The position numbers and the translations under genes were made by a program. From assembly GCA_036346205.1 (NCBI GenBank), contig JARFJB010000002.1, positions 1,421,501-1,485,500 of the forward strand: a stretch of 64,000 bases of DNA, read 5' to 3'. Within the stretch, counting starts at the first letter, position 1. Every line of letters begins with the position of its first letter. Below, piece by piece: positions 61,300 to 64,000 of the stretch. This stretch comes from Vesta saturnalis (Eukaryota > Arthropoda > Insecta > Coleoptera > Lampyridae). Below the pieces are notes generated by a model. It was not told where the DNA came from. It saw nothing but the letters and a program-made list of their open reading frames with translations, and searched no databases.

Positions 61300-62577
61300 C
61301 TAACAGGTGAAATCCACGACCACATTTCGATGTTTATCGATCTCAATCACGTTATCGAATTGGGCGTATACCAAAAAGTTAACGGTTTCTACGAGAGCTT
61401 CTTCAAAGCCGACTTCTAGGCGAAGGGAACCGTTTCTAACTAAATTCCATTGTGTGCTAGCGTTTGCAGACAAGTCAGGGGTTAGGTCGAAGGCCATTAA
61501 ACAGTAGCCGTTGGGGTAATCGCTTTTCGATATATAGTTACCCTCATTAAAAAAATTAATACCAGTACCTAAGAATAAGGTGTGATATGCCGTTATATAT
61601 AAAGCATTAGCTATAAAGTCTGGTTGTAAGGCCTTCGAAGGAATTTGTTGGCCGTCAATATATAACGACATGTAATTCATATTGCTGTGATGAAAACTGA
61701 ATGGATTTGAGGGGTAATCACCGTTGAAGGATTTATTTGCGACAAAACCTACGATACATCGTTTAGGTAGCTGACCAAGGAAGATATTATCCAATGATTT
61801 TCGCTGTATGCCTGTAGGTATAGTTAACACTGTTACGTCGGTCCTAAAACTTTAACATGTGCAATTAGAATGATGCGGTTGATTCGCATTCGTCTCACCA
61901 GTAAACTAGCGTGCATAATTCGCTTCTAAGTTGAAGCGTGCGCCACCATTAGACTGAAGGTGTCTCTTGATCGTACAAATTTAGCCTTTAATTCAACAGC
62001 GCTTATGAGAAACTTTTCTTGATTAAAAAATCCGAGTGCACGTGACCAATCATCTTAATTTGTTTGCTGGTCACTGCAAGTACTTGATGTTTCGACAAAC
62101 CGTTATTTGCGTTTCCCAGTGTATTCATCTGCCCAGCTGTATCATTGTACCATAAGGTACAACCTAGATGTGTACTCTTGGCCTCCTTTCCATAATTTAG
62201 CAACGTTTCGATATATGAGCAGTAGTCGTAGGTGCAGTTTGGTTGTGACACCATCTTCAGATTTAAGTAAACCTTCACTTGTGAGAAAAGCGAATGCATC
62301 CAATTGTTTACCGGTGCTACAACATCCGCATGAGTAAGTCCTGTATCATCTTGCCTTAGAACTTTAGCTGTGATGTACAACGTGGTCTGACTTAAATCTA
62401 TGTAATCGTTCCCATTTACGGGCACTACAAATTCTGTCGGAGCGTCATCACTAAGTGCTAATAAGGGCTTGTAAAATATCCATTCACCACCCTCGATACT
62501 TGTCTGCGTTGACGGTAAAGCGAACAAATCCAATTCGCTTTTACATGATTGAGCATGTAGGAAAGCGATTATCTTGA
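61300..62577 (-). pseudogene. Polinton major capsid protein, disrupted
   Basis: The N-terminal segment (up to 62577, main open part 62533-62003) reads CKSELDLFALPSTQTS, then a jelly-roll-like region with DYIDLSQTTLYITAKV and VNNWMHSLFSQVKVYLN. The C-terminal segment (61830-61300) has KSLDNIFLGQLPKRCIVGF, NPFSFHHSN, a YHTLFLGTG block and FDLTPDLSAN, ending VVVDFTC. About 170 bp between them contain a stop and frame changes. The product would be the double jelly-roll capsid protein of Polintons (often annotated in animal genomes as F54H12.2-like). The reading frame continues upstream of the first initiation codon and no in-frame ATG was found there, so the start may be lost. Inactive copy. Confidence 0.82.
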
Positions 62578-63003
62578 AAATATATCGTCGTAAGTAGGTT
62601 TCTTCTTCTTAGCAGTAACAGCTCTCGTCGAGACTGGTTATTATAGCCCGAAACCTCCATCGTTTTATGGATTTTCTCATCGCTGGCATAATTTCCCGAG
62701 GCGAAACGTAGCACATACCATCAGTCCTCAATATAAATGGCTTTCTCGCTGTCGTGTTGGAAATGTGATGCAGCCTTTTTTAATATCGTCTATGTGGGTC
62801 CTGTGGGTGGATCAGTTCTATAATACATTAAATTGTCTGTCGCACTTACAGCGGCAAAATAACAAGGGTACCAAATTTCCGAAATGCCTACAACCCATGA
62901 GCCTGGTAATCTTATTTGGCAGTTGTGTAATAAAACTTGACGTCATATTGTCGGGAAAATACGTCATGGAACTATTACCTAATAAGATAAAATAAAACTG
63001 CAT
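62541..63003 (-). pseudogene. Polinton small structural-like protein, disrupted
   Basis: The ATG at 63003 starts MQFYFILLGNSSMTYFPDN, followed by TSSFITQLPNKIT. After a frameshift the sequence continues as GSWVVGISEIWYPC and DNLMYYRT. Later parts carry stops and shifts but remain faintly readable (SEKAIYIED, LRFASGNYASDEKI) up to a stop at 62541. Proteins beginning this way sit beside the capsid gene in arthropod Polintons as I recall them; a virion component such as the minor capsid protein is likely but unproven. The start follows the integrase stop by one base, and the end overlaps the capsid frame by about 35 bp. Confidence 0.55.
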
Positions 63004-63004
63004 T

Positions 63005-64000
63005 TTATATATCTCTCAGCTGCGAAGCTAACACCCAGCTATTAAATTTGTCACTGTATCCACTTGACCAGGTATTTTTTATGTGGTCCACGGCCCTTCT
63101 CTGCTAAAATCTTATGGACTTTGAATAGGACGTCTTTATCAACCGTAACAACTTGCAACTCCTCCTCGTAAAAGGTACCCGCAATAGGATCGTTATTAAG
63201 ATAGCTTATGTGATAAACAGGAGGTCTTCATGTTATCACTGCACTAATTGTAAAAACTTCCTCACTCCAGTTCGTTTCATATCCCTTCTCAAAGGTGTAC
63301 TTAGTTCTGGCTATTCTAACATGTTCCCCGGCTTTATATTTAGGATGAGGTGATGTGCCTAAGCCTTTCGCGTACAGGTTATTCCACACTTCCAAAATGT
63401 TTCATCGTTTACAGTCGCAGGGGCCATCTTTATACTGGAATGAGGGCTATTGTTGTAAGCAGTCACGCGTTTTTGGAGCACATCAATATACCTGTAGGAA
63501 TTTTTGTAGGTGGAATAACGCCACATCTTTGTTTTCATTATTTTATTATATCTTCCAACTACAGATGCTTTTATATCAGGGTTATTTGTTACATAGAAAT
63601 TGACATTTGGTTTCTTGAAAAAGTTTTGCACACTGACCGCCACAAACTCCTTGCCTTTATCCGTCTGTAGATTTGCCGACGTATTATCACTTTCCTTAAA
63701 AATATCGGTGAATGCTTCAATTACAGATGCTGCTGTCTTCGTTTTAAGAACCCTCGCCCAGGCCCTCTTGCTAAACACATCAATAACCGTTAGCATGTAG
63801 TTGTATCCATTATTGTGTTTACTTAAAGTTCGCATATCGCAAAGATCTGATTGCCACAGATCATTGCCAACAATACATTTATTTTGTGAAAATTTTTTTC
63901 TGACAGGTTTATGAGCCTGCAGCCATTTTTTCACTTCACCATATCTACCCTTTACAGCATTAACTAAAGGTGTTATATCAGCAAACCCTGTCGGATGCTT
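63005..64000 (-). pseudogene. Polinton retroviral-type integrase with chromodomain, partial
   Basis: The frame is open to the window edge (KHPTGFADITPLVNAVKGRY). It continues through WLQAHKPVRKKF and NDLWQSDLCDM (first catalytic Asp region). Then come GYNYMLTVIDVFSKRAW, NLQTDKGKEF with the second Asp, and KASVVGRYNKIMKTKMWRY. Polinton integrases normally have VER in this last motif; here the catalytic Glu is replaced by Gly. The first frame stops at 63359. A shifted frame continues with KYKAGEHVRIARTKYTF, an in-frame stop near 63230, VYHISYLNNDPIAGTFYEEE and a chromodomain (HKILAEKGRGPHKKYLVKW). A further shift precedes the chromodomain end, with stop at 63005-63007. This enzyme would insert the element into host DNA. 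The copy is dead. Confidence 0.88.

Larger units (their letters stand above)
61170..64000 (-). mobile_element. Polinton/Maverick element, partial and decayed
   Basis: Four remnants lie on the minus strand in a compact block: an integrase with chromodomain, a small structural-like protein, the major capsid protein and a short ORF. Polintons are large self-synthesising DNA transposons that share virion genes with adintovirus-like and virophage-like elements. The polymerase, ATPase and protease genes and the terminal inverted repeats are not in this window; the element continues past 64000. Confidence 0.85.

Noticed and set aside
61195..61507. Plus-strand frames across the capsid region
   Set aside because: They are antisense to the recognised capsid protein and have no motif of their own.

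Overview
The window looks like non-genic, repeat-rich DNA from an animal nuclear genome, most likely an insect or other arthropod. It is AT-rich, coding traces are almost entirely selfish-element remnants, and I found no convincing host protein-coding exon in 64 kb. Species cannot be named from the sequence. The element mix (hAT, Tc1/mariner including DD41D types, Tigger/pogo, Penelope-like, non-LTR, Ty3/Gypsy and Polinton/Maverick) is typical of arthropod heterochromatin or intergenic space. Family names come from motif recognition without database searches.

Layout. 1.3-3.95 kb: a hAT element with target duplication, inverted ends and a frameshifted transposase. 4.15-5.57 kb: a 5'-truncated non-LTR element. 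8.5-9.1 kb: two tRNA-like repeats in opposite orientations, then GT-rich DNA. 10.2-14.7 kb: a roughly 300-bp repeat present as one inverted copy and three tandem copies, around remnants of an unclassified protein and a nested Tc1-like pseudogene. 16.5-22.5 kb: two Penelope-like element (PLE) relics, one with a hammerhead-ribozyme-like motif, joined to a Gypsy integrase relic with a candidate polypurine tract. 23.4-24.6 kb: an 8-bp satellite. 26.9-29.7 kb and 34.2-36.5 kb: two mariner-like elements with very long inverted repeats. 32.9-33.45 kb and 48.55-49.07 kb: two foldback MITEs. 41.6-45.5 kb: another IS630/Tc1-type relic followed by a near-complete PLE bounded by hammerhead-bearing direct repeats. 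46.1-46.4 kb: a third mariner scrap. 52-57.6 kb: a large GT-rich region dominated by a second 8-bp satellite. 58.5-59.2 kb: a Tigger relic. 61.17 kb to the window edge: a decayed Polinton/Maverick block on the minus strand (integrase with chromodomain, a small structural-like protein, major capsid protein, a short ORF).

Almost every coding trace carries frameshifts or stops, so these are mostly dead copies. The clearest uninterrupted frames are the GIY-YIG endonuclease part of a PLE at 20.8-21.4 kb, the RT core of the PLE at 44.1-44.9 kb, and the main hAT segment. Apparent reading frames of up to 1,667 codons in the satellites are artefacts of an 8-bp unit that lacks stop codons.

The most interesting signals are: hammerhead-like motifs next to PLE copies; DD41D mariners whose inverted repeats are hundreds of bases long and, in one, duplicate part of the transposase coding region; a dispersed tRNA-like family with three different Ala-type anticodons, one copy apparently flipped between short inverted repeats; and a candidate unclassified DNA transposon framed by inverted copies of a 300-bp repeat.
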